A stretch of DNA of 64,000 nucleotides from Strongylocentrotus droebachiensis. Its lineage: Eukaryota; Echinodermata; Echinoidea; Camarodonta; Strongylocentrotidae. The stretch lies in assembly GCA_035222895.1 (NCBI GenBank), contig JAVYIG010007169.1, forward strand, positions 1 through 64,000, given 5' to 3'. The number at the start of each line of letters is the position of its first letter. The stretch's first letter is position 1. Positions 25,112 to 39,000 of the stretch are shown piece after piece. The notes beneath the pieces are model-generated. The model did no database searches, was not told where the DNA came from, and worked only from the letters and a program-made list of their open reading frames with translations. The position numbers were made by a program, and so were the translations under genes.

Positions 25112-25489
25112 TGTCTATTTATGTATTTTTCTATGTCTAGCTGTACACATCTTTTTATTATTAATCTATAATCATGATTTTTTAGTAATTATGTTACGTA
25201 AGATAAACAAACTCAATTACACAATAGTATATAAAAGAAAAATAAAGAAAAAAACTGGAAAATAATTTTCTCTCTCTTTGAGCTTTATTAATAACGTTGT
25301 CATTATGAGTATGTATTTTAAATAACAATTTTATAACATTTGCATCATTAATTTTTTTTAATAATATTCATGGTAAAAAATGAGAAGGAATTTCTAAATG
25401 GCACTCATTACAGTTTGAGAAAAAAGAAAGATAAAACAAAAATATTCCTTATGTTAAATCACCAATAAAAATAAAAAAGGGATTCAGGG

Positions 25490-25628
25490 AAGAAAAAAAA
25501 AGGCATCTAAAACACCCCCCCCCCCCCTTTTGAGAAGAAAATTTGGGAAAAATTAGGAAAAATAGGGAAGAAAAAAAAAAGGTCAGAAAAAATTGGGAAA
25601 CCGATTTAAATTGGATAATTATTAAGGC
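25490..25628. repeat. Dispersed purine-rich repeat, copy 1
   Basis: It shares GGCATCTAAAA, poly-C, AAATTGGGAAACCGATTTAAATTGG and TAATTAT with 35515-35714, in the same orientation. No terminal repeats were recognised. Confidence 0.65.
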
Positions 25629-26410
25629 CACAACACGACTGAAATAAAAGGTCCTCAGATTTGCGAATTCGCAGAGAAAAAGTTATCACCAACATGTTTT
25701 CTTAAAAAAGGTCCCCACATACAGAAAATACTTGAACTTTTCTTGTTGGTTTTTTTAAACAGTCCTCTTACAGTAGATCATTTAATATTGATCACTAGTG
25801 CAAAATTTCACTTTATTTGGTCTATATTTGGTTTATATTTCCTTTCTTAGTAATCCTTAGCAGAAAAAAGTACCGGTAATGCAACTAATTCACAATGTAT
25901 TCAACATATTTCTTATATGTTCTCTGTAGTAGACAAGATTATTATACTGCAAATTATGAGAGAGAAAAAAATAAATAATGATAGCACTGAATGTTTGTTT
26001 AATTTAGGGAAAGAAAGGGAACTGGAGATTGGTACATTACTTAAATTTTACATCAGAGAAGTGTTATTACACTGTATGATCAGTCACACAAAGTCAGATT
26101 TTAGCCATTGTCATACAGAAACAGCTCTCGAACATTCTTTTATATTTTGAGAATTAGTACTCGCAGAAGATTAGTACACTCATTTAATTTTAAATTAATC
26201 GGTAAGTAAGTATAAATACCTCAACTGAACGTTAAAATGTTGCCAAGATCATTGAGTAATAAAACTGTCCCACAAATTTTGAATAAACAAGTATGATTCC
26301 AACGAATCCCAGTTTCATATCAGGATTTCATTCATAACCTAACATTTGGACATATATTGGCAATACAAGTCGTCTATTATAAATGTAATGCTTCCTGGGA
26401 GAAATTTCAA

Positions 26411-26565
26411 TTATTTAAACATATTTGTGGCTTACACCCAGTAACTGCAGTAGATGGCAGGTTCAAGTCCTGCTGGTTCCAAGATTTTTTCTGACTTGTT
26501 TTTCAATTACAGATCGATCAATCAATCTTATTTATTGGGTGTAAGCCACAAATATGTTTAAATAA
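26411..26565. mobile_element. MITE with perfect 30-base inverted ends just after the HEATR1 stop
   Basis: The arms at 26411-26440 and 26536-26565 are exact reverse complements (TTATTTAAACATATTTGTGG, then CTTACACCCA). Inside, GCAGGTTCAAGTCCTGC is a perfect tRNA-like T-arm. It lies in the HEATR1 3' region and contains AATAAA on the minus strand (26531-26536). Confidence 0.8.
26531..26536 (-). terminator. HEATR1: Likely HEATR1 polyadenylation signal (AATAAA)
   Basis: This is the first canonical AATAAA I find on the minus strand after the stop, about 150 bases downstream. It is inside the MITE at 26411-26565. Inference only; no cleavage evidence is available. Confidence 0.4.
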
Positions 26566-26683
26566 CAATTATCAAAAGCACAAGAAGCAATCTGGGCAAT
26601 CAACGACCCTATCACTTCATCTCTAGTTCAGAACATAACTAGATTCAGGGTTTAGGGTAGAGCCGACGGTGTGGGATGAGATC

Positions 26684-27689
26684 CTAGAAGTATTTCTGAA
26701 GCGGTTCTCCCAAAGTCTTCTCAAGCTCAGAGACCACATCCTGGCAATGCTGCTCCACTTCCTCCGACTCATCTGTAAAAAAAGAAAAAGAAAGAAAAGA
26801 TTGCATCAGTTACCAGGAAATACCAAGGTGGGTTTGCACTGCTTCAAAAAGTCCTCCATACCACTATCTTCCATTATCTAACTGTCCTTTTCCCATTCTT
26901 AAGTATGCTAACAGGACCAGTCCACACCATCTTCCTAAGGATTCTCATTATTTTTTCCCCTTTATATCTATTAATTATGTTTGTCTTAGATTCTCCTACC
27001 TAACACTTTGGATAAAATGATACTTTCAACACTACGGCTGATCCCGATCTCCCAAAATTTCATATCTAAATGGAATTCTAAACTTCAACCCTGGGCCCAA
27101 CATATGATACCAAACCCAAACCTAAAGCTAACTCTAAACCTAAGCTAAAATCCAATTGCAACCCTAACTGTAACCTCGTACCAGGGCTTCTCGAAGTCTG
27201 GACGGCCCTGAAGGCTCCGTTTTTACCACATACCGTACATTCATTGATGTAATTGATGTTTCATCCTCACTTACCAGCAACCCTATACCAGGGCCCAGTT
27301 TCACAAAACTTGTCATCAGTGACAAATGACATTTTTTGTTATAAGCTACTGAAATCCTTGCTTCTGATTGGTTATAAGCAGATTTGTCACTGATTTTTGT
27401 CTTTTGTCATTGAAAAAGGCTTTATGAAACGGGTCCCACTGCTTCTCATAGGCCAGATGGCAGATCCTCCAGGGCAAGTCACTCTGGACTACCAAGGAGG
27501 CTTTGCCTTTTCTTCCTTTCTTTCCTTATTTAAAAAAAATACATTTATTGCTGTAATCAATGTTTCTGCTTCACTTACCTTCCATGAGTTCAGCTAAGAA
27601 TGGAATAGTTTCCGGCAGCAGAGATAGGTAGTCTTCACCCAGCTGAGAATGAACGGCCTGCAAGACTGTGAGGGCAGCATAGCGAACCT

Positions 27690-27722
<33 letters not shown>

Positions 27723-30003
27723 GTGAACATTTATAATGCAAGGCATCTGTCAAAAATGACATTCCTGGTGCAGTTGTGTGAAAATTGTATAATTGTGGGC
27801 ATGCAACCATCAAGTGATTCAATAAAGAAAGTAAAATACACATAAGTTAAAGTTTAACATACTTCAGGACATGATTTTGCAATAATAGAATTACATGTAC
27901 AATAATTTTTTGTAAGAGGGATAACATTCTTCAAGTCATCAATGATTTCAATGCTGAGTACAACATTCATGATAACAAAATTCTAAAATTTTACAATTAT
28001 TTTTTCTTCTTCTGTTGGATCATTTAAAGGCAGGCTTTACTACTTCAGCTAGAAGACCACCCAGCGAGCCAGCGAGGTCACTGTGACAGGTGGCTTTCTC
28101 ATTAACTCAGCTCTTATTTCACATAAGAAAAAGAGGATCATGTGGGACCAACAGGCACCGATTGGGTTTTCTATATAGAGGGAGCAAGTAGCTACAAGTA
28201 GGACAGTGCGCCTTTAAGGAGGCATTTCACACACCAAAGAGCCATTTAATCCGATCTTCTTGTGGATAAGCTGATTGTACACAAGACAAAATATACCAGA
28301 ATAGCTCAAAAAAATTAAAGCCCATCTGTACTAGTGTACAGGATGGATTAGACCACCTTGCAAGGTCATTGGACAGGAAGTTATCTCATTAAATCAGCTC
28401 TCAATTAACATAAGAAAAAGAGGATGATGAGGGACCAATGGTCACCGATTAAGCAGTGTTTGTTATATAGAGGGCGTAAGTAGCTATTAAGTAGTGCAGT
28501 GGGCCTTTAAGAACAATGAATTTCCCTTAGTTTTCCATGAACTGAACTAAAATGGACTTTCCAAGCTTTCCCTGATTTCAAAGATAGCTGGAAACCTATC
28601 ATAATTAATGATGATACATGTAGATGGTTGAGAAGCCAACGGTTGATGCCACCCACCTTTGGAGATGAGTTTCTGGTCTTGAGAAGGATCTGGTAGTTGA
28701 GCGGTTGCCAAGTGGAGGGGTCTTTAGCAGCAACCATGAACTGAACGATGCAAGGTGTCAGGTGACTAGTGATGCGGGCTTCGTATATATCGTCTCCTCC
28801 TTGTGTATTCTCAATCTACAAAATAAAATAGTTATAATACAATAAAGTCATTTCTATAGTGCTCTTACAAACTAACTGTTGTTTCACAGGGCTTTACATA
28901 AAAATTATCAAAGTTGTTGATCATGGTCAAAGAGGAGAGTTTTGAGACATGTTCGGAAGACATCCAGCAAAGGTGATAATCGAATAAAACATGGAAGCTC
29001 ATTCCAGAGTTGAGGAGCACATGCCTGGAAAGCATTGTCGCCAGCTTTAGTGTATGTTTGAGGAACGTGTAGCAGGGTGCTGTCAGTTGCATGAAATGTG
29101 AAAGCAGGGGGGTGTTTCACAAAGATTCGACGTCAAACTTAACTCTAAGTTGAACTTAAACATTATGGAGAGCAATTTGTAGCAGTAAAGTAAAATATAT
29201 TCAAAAGCAAAAATATGCAAGGTGTCAGGTGACTGGTGATGCGGGCCTTGTATATATCATCTCCTCCTTGTGTATTCTCAATCTACAGAATAAAATAGTT
29301 GCGTGAAATTTGAAAGCAGGGGGTGTTTCACAAAGATCCAAAGTCGAACTCAACTGTAAATTGTCCGCAAACATTTACGCCTCTCTGATCATTATGCAAC
29401 CTACACAGAGAGTACAATGTTTATTTATTCATACACTGTATGTCAAAAGAAATCATCTCCCTCTACTTCATATGCATATATTTTTTTACTGCATAACCCA
29501 AACTCAACCTTATCTTCAATCTTCAATACTGATAAGGCTACTCTGGGTAAATTAGACCACATTTAATCATCATTCATTATTTTTTTCATCAAACATACAG
29601 AAACAGTTAATACCTAATTCATACCCTTACTAAGTTTTGTAATGTATTAAGTATGTGAAAAATTGATTTGTTTCAATTTATGTTTCTTGAGAATGTGATA
29701 TATTAAAGCTTACATCTAAAAGTATTCAACCAAGGCAGTAATTCAACCAGTCCACCTTTCACTCTTGAGTTAAGAAAAACACAACAAGCATCAAATTTAC
29801 AAAGGGTAGGAATAATTTAGTTGTTTACTGTAATTGTGTAAATACCTGATCAACAAGAGGCTGCATAAGCTTCTCAAATCTCTCCTTGCTCACAAAGTCT
29901 CCCTTATCATAATGAAAGCACTTGTGTAGACAATCCAATGCAAACCCCAGCAGACTGGCTGACTTCTCTTTACTCTGGGTGTCCTCCTCAAAGAATGGCT
30001 TGT
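26684..30003 (-). CDS. HEATR1: HEATR1 window exons 38-41: C-terminus and stop
   Basis: Exons: 29846-30003, 28657-28815, 27579-27687 and 26684-26772. They encode LDCLHKCFHYDKGDFVSKER, WQPLNYQILLKTRNSSPK, LLPETIPFLAELMED and the final 28 residues ending TLGEPLQKYF, nearly the same as the end of human HEATR1. The split codon G|AT between the last two exons restores the Asp seen in human. A partial tandem copy of exon 39 lies in the intron before it (29216-29300). Confidence 0.97.
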
Positions 30004-33000
30004 CTGAAAGGGGCAAAAAGTGGAAGAAAAAGGCATATTCAGGGAACATCCTCCTTGAAGAACATTATAATTATAAGAAATGCCTCTTCAATGTACTTTG
30101 GAGCCAATGAAAAAACAAACACACACACACACACACAAAAAAAAAAAAAAAATCTGACATCTGAAAAGACATTACCCTAATTTGAGGAGTGCAGCCAATA
30201 TATTAAGGGGGGGGGGGGTATCAATTGAGTATCCCCATGCAACAATTAAGAAAACTTGCTCTTTTCAAATAATTCCTTTCTTTTAAAAAATATGTATCTG
30301 TGTCCATAAAATTAAGCAAAGTTGGCTATATACACAGGACTTTACCTCTTCTCTCGTTAATATTTACATTGAAATTCAAAAATTAGGATTCCTTTTAATG
30401 AAAATAAGCAGCTTATTTTGTTGTCTCTTCTAAATATCTATAACTTAACTCATACCTACATACTGAATATATTCCATGGCCCCATCTTACAAAGAGTTAC
30501 GATCGATCCAAATCAATCGTAAGTCTTCCAATCAATCGCAAGTTTGCAGTCTCCTGTCTCTTATGTACATAGTTTCGCAAATAAGTTGCGATTGATGTCA
30601 ATTCTTTGTATAAAGACGGGCCAAGGATTACAGAATTCCTGAGTTCTCCCTTGAAACCAACCTGTTTTGATGACATTGTTTGCATCGAGGATCCCTGCAA
30701 TGTTAGCTACAAGGTGTTTGCGCAATGTTGTCTCTACTAAATATCTATAACTTATCTCATACCTACAAACTGAACATATTCCAGGATTACAGAATTCTTG
30801 AGTTCTCCCTCGAAACCAACCTGTTTTAATGACGTTGTTGGCATCAAGGATCCCTGCAATGTTAGCTACAAGGTGACCAGCAAAGAGACAGAAGAGACTC
30901 TTAAGCTTCTCAGCGATGCCATCGGACAGACGGTAGAAGGTCAGCTGCCTGTCAGGGTTGCTGCCTCGCGTTGCCCACTCGTATACCTGAAAAAATAAGA
31001 AAAAATGTACTAAAGTCAATATGTAATAACTTTTACAATGAAATATGGTTGATTTAATGTATAGGATTTATTGTAGCTCCTACTTGTCTGTTTTTAAAGG
31101 TTTGATTGTGGAAGATATCCATTGCAATTGGAAGTGAGGGAACATGGGTTTTGATGAATAAGTTCCTGGCATCTTGTCAAAGGACTTAAGGAATTTCTTC
31201 TTACTTTTGCTTATTCAACAGTTGTGTCCTTTGTTATTTTCCTTTCTAATCGTTCCTCTGGGGATTTGCTTTAAATCAGATATAATATCAGCAAGAACTT
31301 TTCTTAAGTTATAAATTTCATGAACCTTACATACTTAAATAAAAAAAATACATCTACTACCTCTTTCCTAGAAGTAGTAGTAAATGGCTACCTTATAGGA
31401 TATTAATAATAATCATAACAAGAAGCCACTATGACTATCATTATTGTTATCCATGAAAACCCACAAAAACACACCAGCATTAACCATTAAGAGACAGATA
31501 TATATGCTCTCCTTACCTTGAGAAACATAGGTCTGAAGGTAGCCTCTGAGAGTTTCATCACCATGGTATTCACAGCATCAATCACATGACCTTCAATGGC
31601 CGATACCTCGTCCAGAGTACTCTGAAATAAATCAGATAAACAAGAGATTGTGAGTTGATGGAAAACTTTATAAATATTAATCATGATTTGGTTAACCTGG
31701 TCAGAAAGAACTTGCATGGGAGAGAAGAATAACGAGTGACCACTGATGTAAGCTGACCTCATCCATTTCCCGATCCTGCCTCGATATCTTGGTCCGACCA
31801 TCAACATGCTACATGTATAGATCTGCTCATTCTGGGTAATTTAAAGCCATCTCAGCAGCAACCAATCGTGATAAAAGTGTTTTCTTTTAAAACAGACAGT
31901 CTGAGTCACCCTTTTGATTTAAGTACTGTACGACTGATCTTTCAAACATACTTTATTTGTTACAAATACTAATTTACTAATAATCAGTTGTGCAAAAGTA
32001 TTTTTTATGCCACATCACGAGAACCTTTGTCTGAACTGTGACTCTGTTAAGGATCAGTAGATAAGGGCCAAGAACACCTCTCTGGCAATATTTACCTCTG
32101 TGTGGCTTGACCGATAGTCCAGTGCTTGTAGGAAGAGACTGACCATAGCATGATGGTGGCTCAAGAGATCCTCCTTGGGTAGCTGGTCAAGATGGTCACT
32201 CAAGATGGACATCAGAGGACCGATGCTGGTCTGAAATCAATCAAAAACAACAATTCTGATTTACAGACACCTTGAGTTGTTGATGTGTAAATATGTGTAG
32301 GCTTTACAGTCTGTTGATATTCTTGTGAAATAGGATGTGTATACAGTTTGATCAGGGATTAAAGAGATTTGTCCCCTGGTTGCTTACTAACATTTACAAG
32401 CATACACAGAATTTATTAGCAGTCAGGTTAAACAAACAAACAAAAATTAATAATGAACCCGAGTGCTTCATCCATTCATTACTCCATTATAAGGAAGTCA
32501 CTTCAGTCTTACCTTGCTAGTCGACACGTTGGTCTTGTAGCATTCACTGACTGCAGGAATGAGAACCCTAGGGGGCAGTGCTGAGGAGAGCTGGTGACGA
32601 CATGCCTTGAGACGAAGCGTGAGCTGAGACTTCTCCTCATCCTGACGATAACCAGACAGACGACACACCTGGGTAAAATAGTTTGAAGAAATGACATTAT
32701 AATCTATATGAGGCTTCCAAGTGTAATAAATCAGTGTATTCAATATCTTTAGCGCAGTACCCGGATGACCGACCAATATTGTTTTTGTATTGCTCAGTCA
32801 TCCAGGAACTTCAACTATCAATATCGATATCATGGTGATATCACACGAAAATAAGGCCATATTTAATGAGGTAAGTCAATTTTGTTATTTCACTAGTCAG
32901 ACTAATATATAGATAATAATAATAATATTGTATGGCTTTTTTGTGTGTGTGATACAAGAATATATTGCGCTCCCTAAGACAATACTAGACTCGCCTTTGA

Positions 33001-36000
33001 CTCGTCCAATATTGTCATAGCTCGAGCAATATATTCTTGTATCACACTCAAAGCCATCAAATAATGATCTGAACTTTCCCAAAAAATAAAAACTTGCAGG
33101 AATATAGATTATCTTATAAACCTGAATTGTAACAAGGCAACCTGGAAAAGAAGGGCCAACAGAAGAGCGCCAAAGGCTGTTAATTAGGACCGCCTGGAAT
33201 GCTCTCAACATAATGTAGAGGAATCACTGAAAGTGCATTGTTATAATACATTCCAATGACCAGGGTAATATAATAATCATATATAAACTACATCATGATC
33301 GTGACTAAGAATTGTACAGATTTCAAGTGCGTGTAGTATAATGTACAACAGTGTCACTAGCAGGGTGTACATGACGCTTACAACAACCCCACACCAGAAT
33401 TATATACCGGTAAAGCTACAAATTACCTTGTAAGAATCTACATGTACAGTATCATCAGATATTGAAAACAGTGCTTCACATAAGACCAGAGAGGTGTTTC
33501 ACAAAGACCAAGATCTACTTTAAGTTGGACTTGACTATGGCAGGGCGCTCGTGCCACTGGTTGCGCTCACCATTGGTCTCTCAATTATGATCTTTTAGAT
33601 AATATTTTTTCCTTCAATAATGAACTATCAAAAAAGGTAAGTTCTGTAGATTTGTGACCACGATTTCTACGTCCCTTGAGAAACCAATACAAGGAATGGT
33701 TAGAGTAAAAAGTGGCATGAACGGCCTGCCATAGTAAAGTTCAACTTAATGTCGATCCAAGTCTTTGTGAAACACTCCACAGTAATTACCTGTTGGAGAA
33801 GTTGACCAAGGTAAGGGCTGAGGAAGTGAGGGAGTGTCTCCAAGATCTTCTGAATGGCCGTCACTGTGCTCAGGAGATGAAGGTCAGAGCTGGAAGAGGG
33901 AAACAACCAAAGACGATCCAAATTTATATCTAAATCTAACCTACACCCAATTGCAGGGATTATACGGTAGGCGCTGTGGAGTGCACCTGTAATCCAGCTA
34001 ACAGTGGAAGTTTCAAACTGGTTCAGCCGAGGACGCAGGTTCAAAACTGAGTCATGTCTTTCAGATGGTGACGTGTAAAGGTTGGTCCCCAGACGTAAAT
34101 AATCATATCTGATTGATACACGTCTATACAAACCCAATACACACACACACACACGCAGGGATTATGAATATTAATTTCTGAGGGTAAGGTGTGTTAGTCT
34201 CGACGTCCCTGTACCCTGTCTGCATTCTGAAACCACAGCCTAAGGATTCAAATGTAATCAGTTGTTCCTGATGTGAAAGTCAAAAGGGAAAAAAATATTT
34301 CCATTGCTACATATTTCCAGATATAAGTGGTAGATTTTGTGCAGATTGAAGTAGTTAACCATTGATTAATGAGCAGGGCTCAAATTAATTTTTTGTCCAC
34401 GGGGGCTCTTTCAAAAAAAAAAGAGCCCCCGTGAGCCTTCTCACAGGGCTGTTTTAGTGCTGACGGGGGCTCTTATTTTAATACCCCCTAAACCGCCTAG
34501 ATCCGCCCTTGCAACATCTTTGGTCTTCTGCTTCTTCTCAATATTGATTTACTGGTCAAGGTACATTATTTGCTGGTCTTTTAGAATCACCAGATTTCAC
34601 AGAATGCACACTTTTCACAACAAAAAACTTCTCCATGTTTCAGTCCTTGCGCGATCGTCTCCAGCTCCAGCAGATATTGGGCGTCAGCCTGCACACCTGT
34701 ACTACCGGCGCAGTATAGCCACTGCTGACGGCCGCACTAGCTGCACTGCGAGCTTCCGTTGTTTGTATCGGTAATACTCATAGAGATGGGATTTCATTGG
34801 TTATTGGTTTGAAAATTGATACTCAATATTGTGTTTAAGTTATATCAGAAAAGATAATCTTTATTTTATAATTCCACTGGGGCGATTTTTAATTTTGCAA
34901 TCGCCCCCGTGAGAAACCTGACGGGGGTGATTATGGGGCTCAGGGGGGCGAATCACCCATCGCCCCCGTGTATTTTGAGCGCTGTTAATGAGGAAGGAAT
35001 CGAGAACAAAGGAATAAAGAACAACTCATAGAAAAGAAACAGAGCATTGGAATTTCATGATTAATTTGGATATATCAAACTCCTTAACGATCTGAGTCTG
35101 TCATAACCTGCATTTTCCACAGACCCTTCCCAAAATAATTTTGGGCTTGGTGTTCAACTGGTAAAAAGACGGACTGATGATTACCGGGAATTAAAGCCTG
35201 TCTGCACTAGTTTATAGTTTGGCCAGGGGGGATTAGATCTCCCTGTAAGGACACTGACAGGAGATGTCATCAAATCAGCTCTCAATTAACAGAAGAAAAA
35301 GGGGATCATGGGGGACCAACAGGCACCGATTAGGCACTGTTTGCTATATAGAGGGCGCAAGTAGCTATAAGTAGTGCAATGGGGATTTAATGAGGGACAT
35401 GTCATAAATCACTTCACTGAGGAGGTATTCTTGAGCAGTCAAACCAGGGGTGATAGTGAGCACTAAAAAAAAAAGTTTCTTTTTTCCCTTCAACCACGCC
35501 CCCTTGAGTAAAAAAAAAGAAGAGGATTCAGGGGAAAAATGGCATCTAACAAAATTCCCCCCCCCCCCCCCTTTAGAGTAAGAAAATCAGGAAAAATTGC
35601 GGAAAATAGAGAAAATAAGGGAAAAATCTGGAAAATCAGGATGAAATCGGGAAGAAAAGAAAGAAAAAAATTTAAAAAATCGGGAAACCAATTTTAAATT
35701 GGGTAATTATCAGGCCTGCCAAACTAACCTTGTGACATGGGTCTTGCTTGCCAAGGTATCAAGGAGAGGTGGCATGAATCGACTCAGGTACGGTATAGCA
35801 TGGGCCTTGAGACTACTCACTGCTTCAGCTAGGCAGAGCAGACCACTTGCTATTACCTATCATAAAGGAGACGGGGGAAAAAACGAGAGAAAGTTGTTAT
35901 CATAGATTATCAACTTCTGTGAAGCTAAACATTTTGTGCAAAAGATATTAAACATAACAAGAAATAGGGTATACTTTTTTCAACTAACTGCGAAAAGCAA

Positions 36001-39000
36001 TGTTGGAGGTTAGAGATTCCTATTTGATTGTGATATGAAGAACTTTGTCCACATCTGTGATGTAATTCTGTGACCTTCATTGTTTTTACCCTTTTCCCAC
36101 AAGCAAGAGAAGATCATTCTTTCCTTTTCAAATGATAGCTACTTCAAACCTTACGAGGATAACTTGGTTTGGGTTATGAAAATAAGTGTTATACCCAAAG
36201 CAAATCATATTGAACTAGTAACAAAGAACGGCTATATTGAACAAGCTACCACATTTCATATTTGCTGTCTAAAGACTTCATTTGTACTTTTCAACAGGAA
36301 TGAAGTGAATTGCTAAGACCATCTCACAAACTGACTGGTGCATTCCTACCTGGTTGTTGCCATGCGTTTCCATGACGACACCGAGAGCCACATCCATCAC
36401 CTTGGTGAACTCCTTACGATGTTCACTGCCGAACAGCTTGCACAGTAACTTCAGACTGTAGAGGGCGGTCTGCCGATTGATGTCAAGTTCATCTGCTTCG
36501 GTCTGGTTCTCCCGAGATGATTTGGCTATGGCCACCAGGGTATCAAGCATACCAAGGAGCATAGCAGTCTGTTGGGATGAACAACATAAATAAATAATAA
36601 TAATAAAAACGTTACATATAAAGCGCTTACCACCAAAGTCTCTAAGCGCTATAACAAACAAAATAGACTGATAAACAATTTCATATTAAACAAAACAAAA
36701 AGTGCAAATACAACATATACAAATCACACAGGAACACAAGATGGGTTTAGACTGCAAAGAGTACATGCAGATAAGAATCGATCCTTTGATATGACACCTG
36801 CATATACACATCATGAACGGTCTTCATTAAAAGTATATTACTTATAACTTAATTCTACAGGATGATGCTTGGATATGATATTTGCATACACATATTATGA
36901 TGCAAGCTGCTTTTATTACAAAATTTGTCTCAGGTTCATAGCAAAAGGGTTCTTGTAAAATAAATGCTCTTTTTCACACTGCTGTTCATAATTGTTTTTT
37001 ACAAACATGATTGTGTAAAGAATGAAGTGAATTCTTAGATCCCCCACTTTATTGATTTATATGATTGTATTTTCTGTTATAACTATTATCATGTACATTA
37101 TGTTTTCTATATTGTATGTTTAGTTATAATAATTACCATTGTTCATTATGTTCAATTGTGTTATTTTTGATAAAGTGAAATAAATAAAACTTGAAACTTG
37201 AAAAGTAAATATAAACAGTATAGTTTGGAGGAAATAAGAATAAGGAAAGAGAAGTAGTAAATGAAAATGTTACCTCTTCCTCTTCAAAGCCATCCTTGTT
37301 TTGGATGAGCTTGTTATTAAGAAGCTCCATGGCTTTTCTCCTGACGGTCGGGAGACGGTTTCCTATGAGACCAGACACCACTCCAATGAACACCTTGGCA
37401 GGTAGCAGGTAGTTGACCTGGTTACCCAAACATTAAAAAATAATTCCTTCAATGATTAATATAATCATTCATTCAATTCAATTCATTCAAATGAACTTTT
37501 ATTTCTTCCATTCAATTTGACAACATATTTGACATCTGTTCAAACAATACAATTTATATGTAGGAACATAAATATAATTTAAGAACTTGTATTACAAGGA
37601 AGGCACGAATCCTGGTAAGCATAGCATCAATGTTATCTAGTACAAAAATTAAGACTAATGATAACAGAACAACTATATAGACATGTACATATCTCTCTTA
37701 CATAATCATCTTATAATTATATAACAGACACACAGTTGCTAAGGGAATGTTTGAAATTTATCCAAATCATTTTTGAAAATCAAGACGTATTGAGTGCTGA
37801 CAGTGTTAAGTATACGAGACAGTGCCCTTATGGCTCTATACAGAGGATATCTCCTTTTCTTTCTTTTCAACAAATCTGTATCACATAACTGATCCCATCT
37901 AAACACACATGTTGTCTGCTGCGAGCTAGAAGGGTGATATTCTATAAACTTAATCCCCTTCTTGGATTCGGCATTAATGCTCTATTTTGCAATTTATTTT
38001 TGATATTTCCATATCAAACACTTTAATCAATTGTAAATATGATGCCCTTTTTTATTCATCAAAATATGTATGTATCATACATGTACAGTATGTATGATTG
38101 TAATCCATGTCAATTCAGTCATTTGACTTTGATTGTGGACGTTTCTCAATAAAACCTCTCAACAACCATTGCAAAAAAGATATTAGAATGGACTGACGCA
38201 TGTCAACTGTACATGTACCTTGTCTAGGACATCATAGGCCTTGTGTAGGAGAGCCCTCCAGAACTTTGCCGTGTTTGGATCAGCGTTGTCTTGGATACAG
38301 TGAGCTACATGGGTGATGTAACACAATGTCTGCTCCAGAAGCCTGTAGGGAACATGAACAGAGATCCTGGGTGAGGACATATTTCATATACAGTGTTGAA
38401 GACTGCTTATTCTAAAACTCTATACCGCAATTAATCCTTAAGCAAAGTGATAACATCATTTTGTTGCCTGCAGTGAGTTTTCATGACTTAAAAGTCTTGA
38501 GTATAAACATACTTTATACAAAATGTATACTGATAACAAGCAGTTACTACACCATTACAAATTCGCTGTGCTGTGTGCACTGTATGTAATACATGATTGT
38601 CATATATGAATGTAGAACAAAACATGAACATCAGTAACAAATCAGTTTGAGATATAGATATAGGATTTCATTAGCTTATTCATTAAAAGAGGCCCTACAA
38701 ATATGTTAAGTGTCGTAACATTTAGTCATTCAGCAAGCCAAGGCTCCGCCTCCCACTACCTAACTAACAAATGAAGTAGTGTTTAAAGGACAAGATCAAG
38801 ATTTATCTATAGCTCTTTTTTATTCATTCACAAAATATATTGACCTCTCTACTTACTTCTGATAAAGGGCTTGCATTGAAGCAGATTTCTCCTCTGATAA
38901 ATTGACAAGCTGTAAACATACAAAAAAGTAAAACATGATTTTCATATAAATGAATCAAATAAACTAATCAATAAATAAATGAATCATTAATAAATTAATC

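Larger units (their letters stand above)
23848..26410. other. Convergent spacer between GHDC and HEATR1
   Basis: AT-rich DNA with no conserved frame. It contains a SINE-type tail (23908-23960, TTTATATAGCGCTC), a 115-bp hairpin (24997-25111) and a low-complexity repeat (25490-25628). AATAAA at about 25243 is a possible but distant GHDC polyadenylation signal; I see no closer canonical one. Confidence 0.5.
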
